The notes: generated by a model not told the origin, from the letters alone. Shown: positions 52,132 through 63,687, counted from the stretch's first letter. The stretch is DNA of 64,000 nucleotides from an uncultured Porphyromonadaceae bacterium (GCA_947573485.1 CANPGB010000009.1:44768-108767); one strand, 5' to 3'. Translations and numbers: made by a program.

Positions 52132-53738
52132 TATTCGAGTAATTTGAGTGTTTCTTTCTGAGAGTTTATAAAGCGGTTTTGCTCATCGAGCACAGCTTTG
52201 AGTGTGGCCTCGGAGTTGAACACGGGTTTGAAATTCTTTACGAAATTCTTATAGCTCTTCTCGTATTTTTTCACCACATCCTTGCGGGCCTTGTCGTTCT
52301 TATAAGCCATTATGGCGGTGTTGAGCTCTTCAATTTCCTTATTGCCGGAGCCGAAGGGGTCTAACTTCACGGGCGTCATTTCGATAGCGCCTTTCGAGTT
52401 GATAGTATACTCGCCTTGCCACTGTTCGTTGGGCCGGTAATATGTCATTTTGGCTTTTACAGTTGTGGGCGAGCTGAAGTCGTAGTCGCTCACCGAGTAG
52501 TCGGCCGGTTCGCCGAAGCGCTCCTTGTCGCGGAGAACGGCGAGCTTTGTTTTGCGTACAAACTCATTGTAGCGCAACTCACTGCCGTTGTCGCGCTTGT
52601 TGTTGGCGGTTCTTTTCCACTGGTCGAGTTTAACATAAAGCTGAGGCTCATAAAAGTCCATTTCGCCCTGCTTGTGGGTAGAGAGGTGCACTGTCGAACC
52701 GTTGAGGCTGCCTAAGAGCTCGTCTTTTGTAAGATATTCCACATCAATGGTAAAGGCGGGGAAATTCTCGTCGGCCTCCTTGGCATTTTTCTTCACACGT
52801 TCACGACCGGCTATGGCGTCTTCATTTACATATTTAAGGTCGTACTCCTGTTGGCGCTTCGACGTCTGTCGGTCGGCTTCGCTCGACCAGTGGGTGTTGC
52901 CTTCATTCTGATCAATCTCCTCCTTGTAGGTCATTGTCACAGTTCCGGTGGGCGTTATTGTGAGTTTGCCGTCCTGCAGGCTCCATTTCATAGGGCGCTT
53001 TCCGGTGTTCATCCAACGTATGGTGCCGCCATGCACCACATTGGCTTTGCGCTTCACGCGGTTGCCCACCTTCTGTTTGAGCGAGCCGCCCATATAAGTC
53101 ATGAAAGTTTCAGCGTAAGGCCTGTGCGTAAGGGTTATTGTGCCGGTTCCACCGGGGTTGAACTGCAGGGTCACCTTATCGTAGGCCGCACCGTCGTATT
53201 CGGGGAAACCGTAGCGTATGAGCGTGCCAACAGGAGCTTTCACAGCCTTGGCTTTCCACTCGCTCTCGCGGTGGAGACGGAAGTCTTCGGTGCTGCCGTC
53301 GGGGAGTATCAGAGTGCCCATAAAAGGCTTGACCTCTGTAAAGGGGTGCCACTCCGACTTCGGCTGCTTGAGCACGGTTTCAATGTTGTCGTAACCGGTG
53401 GTCACGAGTCCGTAGAACCTGGTGTCGCCGTTGCGGAGAATGGCGTAGTAAACGCTCGGGTTCTCAAATTTACGGTATTTTGTGGTCTTGCCTGTCTTCT
53501 TGTCGGTGGAGATTACCGTTATGGGCGAGCCGAAATCGTTTGTGGATGCCCGCGGGGCCGAAATGAGGTAATAATAGTATACGTCCCACTTGTCATTGCC
53601 GTCAACGATAGTGCCGTAGCACTCGTCTTGTGGCAGGTCGGGGTCAATGAACGTGTTCGATATAAATGAGCTTCTTGTGGGTGTCTCGAAGCGCTGCGCC
53701 TCGACAACTGTAGCAGAAAATAGCAGGACGGCGGCCAA
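52131..53738 (-). CDS. Exported beta-rich protein of unknown function, start disrupted
   Basis: 535 residues from a TTG at 53738. The N-terminus from there (AAVLLFSATVVEAQ) is a signal-peptide core and cleavage site without its basic n-region. In-frame codons further upstream encode GFCRRLALAAVLL, and the only ATG close by (53788) is put out of frame by a run of seven C (minus strand; G7 at 53773-53779). One more C would give a complete signal peptide beginning MLLPPP. The promoter at 53856-53887 fits that ATG. The mature protein is beta-rich with a charged helical C-terminus; family not recognised. Coupled to the Sel1-like gene. Confidence 0.65.
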   Translation of the reverse strand: MAAVLLFSATVVEAQRFETPTRSSFISNTFIDPDLPQDECYGTIVDGNDKWDVYYYYLISAPRASTNDFGSPITVISTDKKTGKTTKYRKFENPSVYYAILRNGDTRFYGLVTTGYDNIETVLKQPKSEWHPFTEVKPFMGTLILPDGSTEDFRLHRESEWKAKAVKAPVGTLIRYGFPEYDGAAYDKVTLQFNPGGTGTITLTHRPYAETFMTYMGGSLKQKVGNRVKRKANVVHGGTIRWMNTGKRPMKWSLQDGKLTITPTGTVTMTYKEEIDQNEGNTHWSSEADRQTSKRQQEYDLKYVNEDAIAGRERVKKNAKEADENFPAFTIDVEYLTKDELLGSLNGSTVHLSTHKQGEMDFYEPQLYVKLDQWKRTANNKRDNGSELRYNEFVRKTKLAVLRDKERFGEPADYSVSDYDFSSPTTVKAKMTYYRPNEQWQGEYTINSKGAIEMTPVKLDPFGSGNKEIEELNTAIMAYKNDKARKDVVKKYEKSYKNFVKNFKPVFNSEATLKAVLDEQNRFINSQKETLKLLE

Positions 53739-53772
53739 CGCGAGGCGTCGGCAGAAGCCGCTATTTAAAATC

Positions 53773-53779
53773 GGGGGGG
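53773..53779. repeat. G7 homopolymer (C7 on coding strand) at a gene start
   Basis: Seven Gs between the likely ATG (53788, minus strand) and the signal peptide of the beta-rich protein. With seven the ATG frame stops after seven codons; with eight it reads through into the gene. Confidence 0.7.
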
Positions 53780-53788
53780 TAATAACAT

Positions 53789-54265
53789 GTTGTGTATTAA
53801 TGTATTAGTGATAATAGATGATTATTCTCGTTGACCGGTTGATAATTTATGCCTACAAAGTTATAAAAAAGCAAATTAATTTGCAAGAACAGGCGCGCAG
53901 GGCGATAATTGAAACGGGACAGGCGCAAAAGCAATGTTTATTTGCCTTTGCGCCATAAATTTTTTTCAGCGGAGTTCTGTTTAATTGATAACAAGCACCG
54001 GCCCGACAGGTGCCTTGAAAGTAACACGGGCAAACTGCCGCAACTTTTCAACGGTGGAGCGGCGTGGGCCTTGCGATGGCCGGGGTGAACGGAGGGGAGA
54101 GGAGGGTGTCAGGGTAGAGCGTTTCTCCATAGGCAATCTGATTAAAAAGTAAAAAGTCAAGAGTTTGAAGTCAATAGTGAGGAGTTTGGGGTTTGTTTTT
54201 CTTACATTAAGTCAACGAGTGTGCATCTCAAATTATTGCATGCATGCTAAATAAAAGTGAAAAAA
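53789..54265. other. Intergenic stretch without a recognised gene
   Basis: Apart from the promoter at 53856, it holds an imperfect palindrome GGCGCAAAAGCAA / TTTGCCTTTGCGCC (about 53931-53953), similar to the one at 50452-50489, and a trace of the GAGGAGTTTGGGGTTT repeat near 54176. I found no tRNA-like fold and no convincing open frame. Confidence 0.5.
53856..53887 (-). promoter_or_regulatory. Promoter of the beta-rich/Sel1 operon
   Basis: Minus strand: CTTG (53884-53887), 20 nt, TAACTTTG (53856-53863). Start point near 53850, about 60 nt before the ATG at 53788. Confidence 0.6.
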
Positions 54266-54297
54266 CTTGGCGGGGTTACAAAAAAAGCGTACCTTTG
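54266..54297 (+). promoter_or_regulatory. Promoter of rplY
   Basis: CTTG (54266-54269), 20 nt, TACCTTTG (54290-54297), with a leader of about 75 nt to the ATG at 54382. Confidence 0.65.
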
Positions 54298-54381
54298 CAG
54301 CGCTTTTTAGCATCCCCGTGTGATGGGAAATTAAGGAGCAACATCTTAATTTTTAGTAACACAAGCATTTAAACCAACACA

Positions 54382-55035
54382 ATGAAAACATTCGCACTCA
54401 GCGCCGAGCCCCGCACAGTCCTGGGCAAGAAGGCAGCAAAGGCTCTCCGCAGCCAGAACCTCATCCCCGTAGTTCTCAACGGTGGCAAAATCATCGAACT
54501 CCCCTTCACCGGCACACTCCGCGACGGCGAGAAGGTTGTTGAACTCGGCAACGGCAAAGGCCTCATAACTACCGACCTCACTGTTTCGCAGGACGCTGTC
54601 CGCAAACTCATCTACACTCCCGAGATTTTCGCTATCGAGCTCGACCTCCACGGCGAAAAGCGCATGGCTGTCCTCAAAGACCTCCAGTTCCACCCCGTTA
54701 AGGACACCATCCTCCACATCGACCTCCTCGAAGTTTTCCCCGAGAAGCCCGTTACTATCGAAGTTCCCGTTAAGCTCGAAGGCCACGCCGAAGGTGTTAA
54801 GGCCGGTGGTAAGCTCAACCTCTCGATGAAGAAACTCAAAGTACGCGCTCCCTACACCGCTATCCCCGAGCGTCTCATCATCAACGTCGACGAACTCGGC
54901 CTCGGCAAGACTATGCAGGTAGGCGACCTCCACTTCGAAGGTCTCGAACTCGTCAACGCCAAGAACGCCGTTGTTTGCGCCGTTCAGCTCACCCGTGCCG
55001 CTCGTGGTGCTGCCGCTAACGCTGCCAAAGGCTAA
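54382..55035 (+). CDS. rplY: 50S ribosomal protein L25/Ctc
   Basis: 217 residues, the long CTC form: N-terminal L25 domain binding 5S rRNA (residues 1-95, [33 protein letters not shown]) and a C-terminal TL5/Ctc beta domain ([18 protein letters not shown]). The gene has a long leader and strongly biased codons. Pth starts 17 nt later, a common pairing. Confidence 0.95.
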   Translation: MKTFALSAEPRTVLGKKAAKALRSQNLIPVVLNGGKIIELPFTGTLRDGEKVVELGNGKGLITTDLTVSQDAVRKLIYTPEIFAIELDLHGEKRMAVLKDLQFHPVKDTILHIDLLEVFPEKPVTIEVPVKLEGHAEGVKAGGKLNLSMKKLKVRAPYTAIPERLIINVDELGLGKTMQVGDLHFEGLELVNAKNAVVCAVQLTRAARGAAANAAKG

Positions 55036-55052
55036 TCTCCCGCGTATCGCAA

Positions 55053-55616
55053 ATGAAATACCTTATCGTTGGGCTGGGTAATATCGGCGACGAATACCGC
55101 GATACCCGCCACAACATCGGTTTTATGATATTGGACGCCTTTGCCGAGGCGTCCAATTTTTCTTTCTCCACCGCACGCTACGGCGATGTGGCGCGCGGCC
55201 GTGTGAAGAACAAGCAGGTTGTGCTCCTCAAACCCTCCACTTTCATGAACCTCAGCGGCAACGCCGTGCGTTACTGGAAGGAGCAGGAGGGCATAGAGCT
55301 TGAGAATATACTCGTGGTGGTCGACGACCTCGCCCTGCCCCTGGGCGCTGTCCGCCTCAAAGGCCGCGGCAGCGACGCCGGTCATAACGGCCTCAAGAAC
55401 ATCGCGCAGATGCTCGGCACCGACGCCTATCCGCGCCTCCGCTTCGGCATTGGCAACGATTTCCCCCGCGGCACGCAGATCGACTTCGTGCTCGGCGCCT
55501 TCCCCGCCGCCGACCGTCCGCTTCTCAACGAGCGCATAGGTGTGGCTTGCGAGGCCATACGCGAGTTTGTGCTCGCAGGGCTCGGCAACGCCATGTGTAA
55601 ATTCAACAATAAATAA
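55053..55616 (+). CDS. pth: Peptidyl-tRNA hydrolase
   Basis: 187 residues. It releases peptides from peptidyl-tRNA that dropped off ribosomes. Catalytic residues are visible at the usual numbers: Asn10 (GLGN), His20 (DTRHNIGF) and Asp in VVVDDLALP (about 91-92). Also FMNLSGNAV and [12 protein letters not shown] are intact. Its TAA overlaps the next ATG by one base. Confidence 0.96.
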   Translation: MKYLIVGLGNIGDEYRDTRHNIGFMILDAFAEASNFSFSTARYGDVARGRVKNKQVVLLKPSTFMNLSGNAVRYWKEQEGIELENILVVVDDLALPLGAVRLKGRGSDAGHNGLKNIAQMLGTDAYPRLRFGIGNDFPRGTQIDFVLGAFPAADRPLLNERIGVACEAIREFVLAGLGNAMCKFNNK

Positions 55617-56059
55617 TGGCAGTAAGAATTGATAAATGGCTCTGGGCCGTGCGCGTGTTCAAGACGCGCACCATTGCCACCGACGCCTGCAAGAAAGGCC
55701 GCGTGACAATGGGCGACCCCGCTGTGGCAGTAAAGCCCTCGCGCATGGTGGAGCCCGGCGATATTATTAATGTACGCAAGCCGCCGGTAACCTTCACTTT
55801 CCGTGTGAGAGCCGTCACACAGAACCGTCTCGGCGCAAAACTCGTGCCCGACTACCTCGAGAACCTCACCCCGCAGGAGCAGTACGACCTGCTCGAGGTT
55901 GTCAAAATCTCAGGCTTCATCGATCGCCGCAAGGGCCTCGGCCGCCCCACCAAACGCGAGGGGCGCGAGCTCTCGAAATTCACCGAAGATATGGGCGACG
56001 ACGGCTGGGACTTCGATTTTCTCAGCGACGACGAGGCCGACGACGACGACGGCGAGTAA
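55616..56059 (+). CDS. S4-domain RNA-binding protein (Hsp15-like)
   Basis: 147 residues. The S4 domain is at the N-terminus (RIDKWLWAVRVFKTRTIATD, then KKGRVTMGDPAVAVKPSRMV). The C-terminal tail is acidic (SDDEADDDDGE). Hsp15-like proteins bind stalled 50S subunits carrying tRNA, which fits its position one base overlapping pth. Confidence 0.9.
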   Translation: MAVRIDKWLWAVRVFKTRTIATDACKKGRVTMGDPAVAVKPSRMVEPGDIINVRKPPVTFTFRVRAVTQNRLGAKLVPDYLENLTPQEQYDLLEVVKISGFIDRRKGLGRPTKREGRELSKFTEDMGDDGWDFDFLSDDEADDDDGE

Positions 56060-56109
56060 ACCGCCACTCTCTTTTTTACTTTGAACTAAATAACACCATC
56101 CACGCTATT

Positions 56110-57501
<1,392 letters not shown>

Positions 57502-57515
57502 ACGATACTTATACA

Positions 57516-57546
57516 ATCACCCTGCGCACCTCATGCGTGGGGTGAT
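57516..57546 (+). terminator. Possible terminator after the helicase gene
   Basis: ATCACCCTGCGCA (57516-57528) pairs with TGCGTGGGGTGAT (57534-57546) with two mismatches and a small loop. The following T-run is poor. Confidence 0.4.
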
Positions 57547-57610
57547 GTGCATTTGATAAGTTATGCGACATTTTTTTGTACAAAAATTTCGCAATTTGGC
57601 GGCGATTTTA

Positions 57611-57618
57611 TAACTTTG
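57611..57618 (+). promoter_or_regulatory. -7 element of ychF
   Basis: TAACTTTG at 57611-57618. TTTG occurs at 57595-57598 but only 12 nt upstream, so the -33 box is unclear. The leader would be about 60 nt. Confidence 0.5.
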
Positions 57619-57683
57619 CGCATACTTAGAGGGCACCATGCAGCCCCGATATTACTTGTTTAGAATCTAATCTGTTTATATAC

Positions 57684-58784
57684 ATGGCATTACAATGCGG
57701 CATCGTTGGTCTTCCCAACGTTGGCAAGTCAACCCTTTTCAACTGTCTGTCGAACGCCAAGGCGCAATCGGCTAACTTCCCCTTCTGCACTATAGAACCA
57801 AATGTGGGCGTTATCACCGTGCCCGACGACCGCCTCACCAAGCTCGTCGAGATGTGCAACCCCCGCTCTGTTGTGCCCGCTACGGTTGAGATTGTCGATA
57901 TCGCAGGCCTCGTGAAAGGCGCTTCAAAAGGTGAAGGCCTCGGAAACAAGTTCCTTGCCAACATACGCGAGACCGATGCCATTATACATGTACTCCGCTG
58001 CTTCGACGACGACAATATAACCCACGTCGACGGCTCTGTAAACCCCGTCCGCGACAAGGAAATCATCGACTTCGAGCTTCAGATCAAAGACCTCGAGACT
58101 GTCGACGCACGTCTTGCCAAGACCCAGAAGCAGGCTGCTACCGGCGACAAGGTGGCGCGCATGCAGGCCGACGTACTCTCTGCCATAAAGAGCGCCCTCG
58201 AAAAGGGCCTCCCCGCACGCTCGGTGACCTTCGACACCGTCGACGAGCAGAAATTCGCCCGCGAGCTCTTCCTCCTCACATCCAAGCCAGTGCTCTACGT
58301 GTGCAACGTCGACGACGAAGCCGCTGCCGCAGGCAACGCCTACGTTGAGGCCGTACGCGAGGCTATAAAAGACGAAGGCGCAGGCCTCCTCGTGGTGGCC
58401 GCACGCACCGAGAGCGAGATTGCCGAGCTCGACACCTACGAGGAGCGTCAGGAGTTCCTCGCCGAAATAGGCCTTGAGGAATCGGGCGTGGCCCGTCTTA
58501 TCCGCGCAGCATACTCGCTGCTCGACCTACAGACATACTTCACCGCCGGCCCCGACGAGGTGCGCGCATGGACTTTCCGCCGCGGCTCAAAGGCTCCGCG
58601 CTGCGCAGGCATCATTCACACCGACTTTGAGAAAGGCTTTATCCGCGCCGAAGTAATCAAGTACGACGACTACGTTGCCCTCGGCGGCGAGACCGGTGTA
58701 CGCGAGGCCGGTAAAATGGCTGTCGAAGGCAAGGAATATGTTGTGTGCGACGGCGATATAATGCACTTCCGTTTCAACGTCTGA
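57684..58784 (+). CDS. ychF: Redox-regulated ATPase YchF/Ola1
   Basis: 366 residues, full length. G1 is GLPNVGKST; the G3 region is [20 protein letters not shown]; the G4 equivalent reads NVDDE, where YchF proteins have lost the guanine-specifying NKxD and prefer ATP. The C-terminal TGS domain has [18 protein letters not shown] and ends [16 protein letters not shown]. It binds ribosomes and is linked to stress and redox control. The rhomboid gene starts five bases later. Confidence 0.96.
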   Translation: MALQCGIVGLPNVGKSTLFNCLSNAKAQSANFPFCTIEPNVGVITVPDDRLTKLVEMCNPRSVVPATVEIVDIAGLVKGASKGEGLGNKFLANIRETDAIIHVLRCFDDDNITHVDGSVNPVRDKEIIDFELQIKDLETVDARLAKTQKQAATGDKVARMQADVLSAIKSALEKGLPARSVTFDTVDEQKFARELFLLTSKPVLYVCNVDDEAAAAGNAYVEAVREAIKDEGAGLLVVAARTESEIAELDTYEERQEFLAEIGLEESGVARLIRAAYSLLDLQTYFTAGPDEVRAWTFRRGSKAPRCAGIIHTDFEKGFIRAEVIKYDDYVALGGETGVREAGKMAVEGKEYVVCDGDIMHFRFNV

Positions 58785-58789
58785 GGCCC

Positions 58790-59536
58790 ATGTTCCGCAA
58801 TTTCTTCGCAACACTCCCGCCGGTAGTCAAGAACCTGCTGATTATCAATGTGCTCATTTGGGGCGCAATGGCTATTGTGCCCTCTATCGACAGGGTGTTC
58901 GATAACTATCTTGCCCTCTACTACTTCACCTCTCCGGCGTTCCGCCCTTTCCAGATTCTTAGCTACATGTTCCTCCACGGCGGCTTTACACACCTGCTGT
59001 TCAACATGTTTGCCCTCGCAATGTTTGGCCGTACCATCGAAATGGTCATGGGCTCGCAGCGCTTCCTCTTCTACTACATAACCTGCGGTATCTGCGCCGC
59101 CCTCGTGCAGCTTGGCGTATTTGCGCTCTATATCCATAATTTAGAGTCGCTCCTTCCTGCCGATGTCTGCAATATGGTGGCCGACGAGGGTCTCTCGCTC
59201 CTGCGCCGCGGTTACAACTACTCCGACCCCGACTGCGCTCAGCTCAACGCCTTTATCAACACTCCAATGGTAGGTGCCTCCGGCGCTATCTACGGCGTGC
59301 TCCTCGCCTTCGGATTCCTCTTCCCGAATATGCCCGTCTATATTTTCTTCATACCCTTCCCCGTCAAGGCCAAGTGGCTTATTATCGGTTACTTCGTGCT
59401 TGAGCTCGTGTACGGTATCACCGGCTCGGCCGACGGCGTGGCTCACTTCGCGCATCTCGGAGGCATGATTTTCGGCTTCCTCATGCTGCTCTACTGGAGA
59501 AAAAAAGGCGTGTTCAATAACCACTGGTTCTTTTAA
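58790..59536 (+). CDS. Rhomboid intramembrane serine protease
   Basis: 248 residues, six membrane spans. Key residues: Asn72 in HLLFNMF, the catalytic Ser164 in GASGAIYG and His222 in AHLGG. The loop between spans 3 and 4 (about residues 110-158) is unusually long and carries acidic residues. The frame is open 15 codons upstream inside ychF, but Met at 58790 is the proper start. It cleaves transmembrane substrates within the inner membrane; substrate unknown. Confidence 0.93.
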   Translation: MFRNFFATLPPVVKNLLIINVLIWGAMAIVPSIDRVFDNYLALYYFTSPAFRPFQILSYMFLHGGFTHLLFNMFALAMFGRTIEMVMGSQRFLFYYITCGICAALVQLGVFALYIHNLESLLPADVCNMVADEGLSLLRRGYNYSDPDCAQLNAFINTPMVGASGAIYGVLLAFGFLFPNMPVYIFFIPFPVKAKWLIIGYFVLELVYGITGSADGVAHFAHLGGMIFGFLMLLYWRKKGVFNNHWFF

Positions 59537-59545
59537 CAACGATTT

Positions 59546-60691
59546 ATGCCCCGAAGCACCACGGCAACACCTAAGCCCCCGGCCAAGCGCCGAAGCACCT
59601 TGCAGAAGGTGCTACGCTCTCTTGCGCTGATTCTCGACATCTTTGTCGGGCTTGCTTTGTGTGTCACCGCCTATGCCGGTAATGTATCACCCCTGCAGCA
59701 CGGGGGCATATGGGGCATACTGCCGCTCTGCTTCCCCTTCTGTCTTGCAGGCGCCTTGCTCTTAGCTATTGCCCAGTGCTTCTGGCACCGTCGCGGAGCC
59801 ATAGTCCTCACAGCTGCCATGCTGGTGTGCGCGGGTCCCATACTGCGCTTCTCGCCCCTCCACTTCGGCAAGGTAGAGGTTCCCGCGGGGGCTTCGGAGT
59901 TCACCCTCCTGAGCTATAATGTGCACAACTTCCTGCGCCCGGGCGTCCTTGCCAACTCCGACACTGTAGAGAACGAGGCCACGCGCTATATCCTCGATAC
60001 CGACGCCGACTTCGTCTGCCTCCAGGAAGCGACCTATCTCGGCGTGGTGCGCAAAGGCATACTCACGCCCGCCCAAATTGAGGAGATGCACCGCGCATAC
60101 CCCTATGTGCTCACCGGCGGCGACATCGCTTTCCTCTCCAAATACCCCGTGGAAGCCATACACCTCGGAAACACCAAAGAAGATTTCAAAGGCGGCTACA
60201 TAGGCTGCTACCGCGTGACACTCCCCTCGGGGCGCCTCCTCACTATCTTTAATGTGCACCTTGAGTCGATGCGCCTGCGCGCCGACGACCGCCAGGTGTA
60301 CGTCAACATCACAGGCCTCCACCAGGAGAGCCTCGGCGAAGTCAAGAACCGTGTGCTGAGCAAGCTTTCCAAAGCCGCCGTCGACCGAGCACGGCAAGCA
60401 CAGCAGCTCCTGCGCTACGTAAGGCTCTACGGCGGACCAAACGTGATTATCTCGGGCGACTTCAACGATGTGCCCGGATGCTACACTATACACGCCTTAG
60501 CCGATGCAGGTTTCCACAGCGCCTATGCCGACCGCGGTTGCGGACCAACCCACACCTTCAACCAAAGCCGAATATACTTCCGTATCGACCACACCCTTTA
60601 CCGCGGAGCCTTGACGCCGCTCTCTATAAGCCGAGGCTCAACCACCGCATCTGACCACTACCCACTCCTCAGCAGCTGGGCTATAGAATAA
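59546..60691 (+). CDS. Membrane-anchored endonuclease/exonuclease/phosphatase family protein
   Basis: 381 residues: a basic N-terminus (PPAKRRSTLQK), three membrane spans (about residues 22-115) and an EEP-fold domain. Metal and catalytic motifs are SYNVHNFLRPG, DFVCLQEATYL, NVHLES, SGDFNDVPGCY and ASDHYPLL (final His). The domain is predicted on the extracytoplasmic side, so phosphodiester lipids or extracellular DNA are possible substrates. It starts nine nt after the rhomboid gene, a frequent pairing in Bacteroidota. Confidence 0.87.
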   Translation: MPRSTTATPKPPAKRRSTLQKVLRSLALILDIFVGLALCVTAYAGNVSPLQHGGIWGILPLCFPFCLAGALLLAIAQCFWHRRGAIVLTAAMLVCAGPILRFSPLHFGKVEVPAGASEFTLLSYNVHNFLRPGVLANSDTVENEATRYILDTDADFVCLQEATYLGVVRKGILTPAQIEEMHRAYPYVLTGGDIAFLSKYPVEAIHLGNTKEDFKGGYIGCYRVTLPSGRLLTIFNVHLESMRLRADDRQVYVNITGLHQESLGEVKNRVLSKLSKAAVDRARQAQQLLRYVRLYGGPNVIISGDFNDVPGCYTIHALADAGFHSAYADRGCGPTHTFNQSRIYFRIDHTLYRGALTPLSISRGSTTASDHYPLLSSWAIE

Positions 60692-60785
60692 AACTCCCAA
60701 CTCCTCACTCCTCACTCCTCACTAAACAACCCCTAACTCCTAACCCCTAACTCCTAACTAAGCAACTCCTAACTAAATAACTCCT
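60692..60785. repeat. CTCCTAAC/CCCCTAAC simple repeat
   Basis: CCTCACT units pass into CCCCTAACTCCTAAC units right after the exonuclease-family stop codon. It is the reverse complement of the repeat at 33255-33308. No protein-coding potential. Confidence 0.75.
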
Positions 60786-60867
60786 AACTAATAATATCAT
60801 TTCCCCAATCCTAAACCTTACAACCAACAACTAATTAACCTATTTATTAATCAAAAACAGAAAGCAA

Positions 60868-63658
60868 ATGAAAAAGCATTTACTTCTCTCTCTGCCTCGC
60901 AGGAGCCGCTCTCTGGAGCCCTCTCGCGGCTGATGCTGCCGAGCTCGAGAACTACACCCTGTCGCCCGAATCCGGCGCTACGGTGAAGACTCTCACGGAG
61001 ATCACCATTACGTTCCCCGATTATGTTCCCGGTGGCAATATTCTTACTGCCGAAAGCGGTAAGGGAACGATAACAAACGGCACCATTACATACGATGTAG
61101 TCCCCAATAGTCCCCGCAACGGTGACGGACGTGCAAAGAGCCTTACATTCGTAAATCATGAGACCTCTGAGGACGTGACGATTACGATAGCCGGAACATG
61201 GACTCTCTCGCTTGAAGCAGGCTTTGCTCGTACCTGGGATTTCGATACCGATGAAGACCTTGAATTCACTAAGCCCATCACCGCTACCTACATCGTAGAA
61301 GGTGGAGCTGAAGAAGGTGGCGACACCCCCGAGAAACCCGAAGGTACTTTCGGCTTCATCTCGACGCCTGCCGCCGGTTCTGACGTAGATTCTTTCGACC
61401 GCTTCACAATCACATTCCCCAACTATGTCCCCACAGGCGATTACGGCTATATGTCGGCAAAAACCGGCAAAATCAGTTTCATCGCAGGTGACAAAACCTA
61501 TTCTGTAGGCTTGGGTCGCGCCGATCAGCCCGAAAACGGTTGGGCAGTATCGTTTACAATACCTAATCCTGAGGATCGGTTTGAAACGCTTACATTCACC
61601 GAAAAGGGCGTGTACACCATGCACTTCGACGCAGGTGCCTTCGTAGCCTATGACGATGATGATAATGTCGTTGAGCAGACCGAGGCTTTCGACGTTACCT
61701 TCACTATCGGTGGCGCTGAAATCCCCGCAGCTAACCCCTTCGCTGAATATACCTCTACTCCCGCCGACGGCGCTGTTCTCGAGTCTTTCGAAGAACTCGC
61801 TATCAGCTTCCCCAAGTGGACTCCCGCAAGCGCCGACGGTGACATCCGCGTACAAACCGGCCGCATCACCCTCACTCACGGCGAAAAAACATACACCGCA
61901 AGCCGCAAACTCCTTGCCGGCGAAAAATCTTCATTCCTCTTCGAGTTCCGCGAAAACGGTCAGGCTGTAACTTTCACCGAAGGCGGCGAATACACCATCA
62001 ATTTCGCTGAAGGTGCTTTCAAGGATATGGACTACGACGATAACCTCGACGACATTCTTCTCGCTGATAGCGAACCCTTCGCTATCAAGTTCACTATCAA
62101 AGAAGCTCCCAACCCCCTCGCTTACACCGCAACTCCCGAGAGCGGCGCTACAATAGCGATGCCCACCGACAACCTCACTATCACCTACACATGGCCAAAC
62201 GCCAAGGAGGTTCTCAACGAGGTTTACGACTTCCAGAAAGATCCCCTCTACGGTACCGAAACTGTAGGTATGCGTGTACTCTACAGCACCGAAATGATCT
62301 CGCGCGTTGACGACGCTACCACAGACTACGGCTACAGCATTGCCACTACAGAAGACGGCAACCAGATTGTCCTCACCTTCAACAAGGAAATCTTCAAGAC
62401 CAACGGCACTATTAAGATCGAAGCCGACCAGGGCATCTTTACTGTCGACGGCAAGCCTTGCGACGCTATCAACTACACCCTTACCGTAGGTGAGGCTGTT
62501 GACTTCGACTGCGTTATCACTCCTGCCGCAGGCGAGGAGGTTACCGAGCTCTCTACTTTCACTATCAGCTTCCCCACAGCTACCACAGCTAAATTTGTTG
62601 AAGGTGCATGGGTAGTGATGTTTGGCCCGCGCCAGATGAGCCAGTACAGCTGCGAACCGGTTGCCGGTGCTGACGTTCCCACCTTTAAGATTACTTTCGA
62701 TCCCGCTCCCTACATCGCCGGTCGCTACACCCTTACTATCGACGAAGGTGCTTTCATCATCAACGGTAAATATGCAAGCAAGGCTATCAGCCACAGCGTG
62801 ACCCTCCTTCGCACCACTCCTATCGACACCACCTGCACTCCCTCGCCCGCAGGCCCTAAGGTTCAGGCTGACGAATGGGGTACCTACGTAGCATTTGTAT
62901 TCGCTCCCGACGAAGAAGTTTACTCAATTCTCGGCTGGGCCGACAAGATCACCGTTAAGTTCGACGACGTTCTCCTCAAGACCCCCGGCGACTACAACAT
63001 CGCTTTCCAGGGCGACGGCGAAACCTACAAGGTGCTCATCAACATCGAAGCCGGTGACTATGTTGGCAAGACTGGTACTCTCTCTGTCGACATCCCCGAA
63101 GGCTGCTTCTACGTAGAGACCGAACCCTTCAAGGGCATCTCCAAGACCTGGCAGGTTGTGGCTCCCCACGACTACGGCTTCGTGCTCACCCCCGCCGACG
63201 GCGACAAGACCGCAAGCCTCTCTACTGTTACCATCCTCTTCCCCGAGGCTGAGACTGCAGAGCTCCCCAACCTCAACTACATCGCTCTCCGCACTCAGGA
63301 CTACTTCGGCGGCTACTACCAGGTTGCTACCGACGCTAAGCCCTTCACCGGCGAAGACGGCGCAGGTGTAATCGTTACCTTCGATCCCGCTCCCACCACC
63401 GACGGCGTTTACGTTCTCTCGGCTGACTACGGCGCATTCTTCATCGACGACTTCTCGCTCACCAAGGCTTTCTCGGCTACCTACACTCTCGATAAGGACT
63501 ACTCGGGTGTTGAGAACATCACCGCCGCTGAAAACGGCCTCTACACCGTTTACTCTATCGACGGCAAGCTCCTCCTCGAAAACGCCGAGGCTCCCGCTCT
63601 CCGCTCGCTCGCTCCCGGTTTCTACATCGTGAACGGCAAGAAAATGGCTATCCGCTAA
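60868..63658 (+). CDS. Repeat-domain surface protein with T9SS-like C-terminal tail, frame broken in the signal peptide
   Basis: An ATG at 60868 starts MKKHLLLSL, then a run TCTCTCTCT (60885-60893) is followed by the correct signal-peptide end only in another frame (CLAGAALWSPLAADAAELENY). One extra CT would restore a single 931-residue protein. The open part alone runs from an internal Met at 60983 (891 residues). The mature protein is built of about six to seven Ig-like repeats of roughly 125 residues, each opening with a TPxxG element and a TITFP-like strand: near 60947, 61350, 61740, 62118, 62505, 62820 and 63175. The end (YSIDGKLLLENAE, LAPGFYIVNGKKMAIR) is a type IX secretion-like sorting tail. 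Probably a cell-surface adhesin-like protein. Confidence 0.75.
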
Positions 63659-63687
63659 TCGCTCCTTCGCTTTAGCGAAATAATAAA

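Noticed and set aside
53789..54381. Long gap searched for tRNA, small RNA or a small gene
   Set aside because: No cloverleaf with a T-loop GTTCGAA-type motif and no convincing open frame; only promoters and repeats found.
57701..58784. GTPase of the Obg type
   Set aside because: The G4 motif is altered to NVDDE and a C-terminal TGS domain is present, which identifies YchF.
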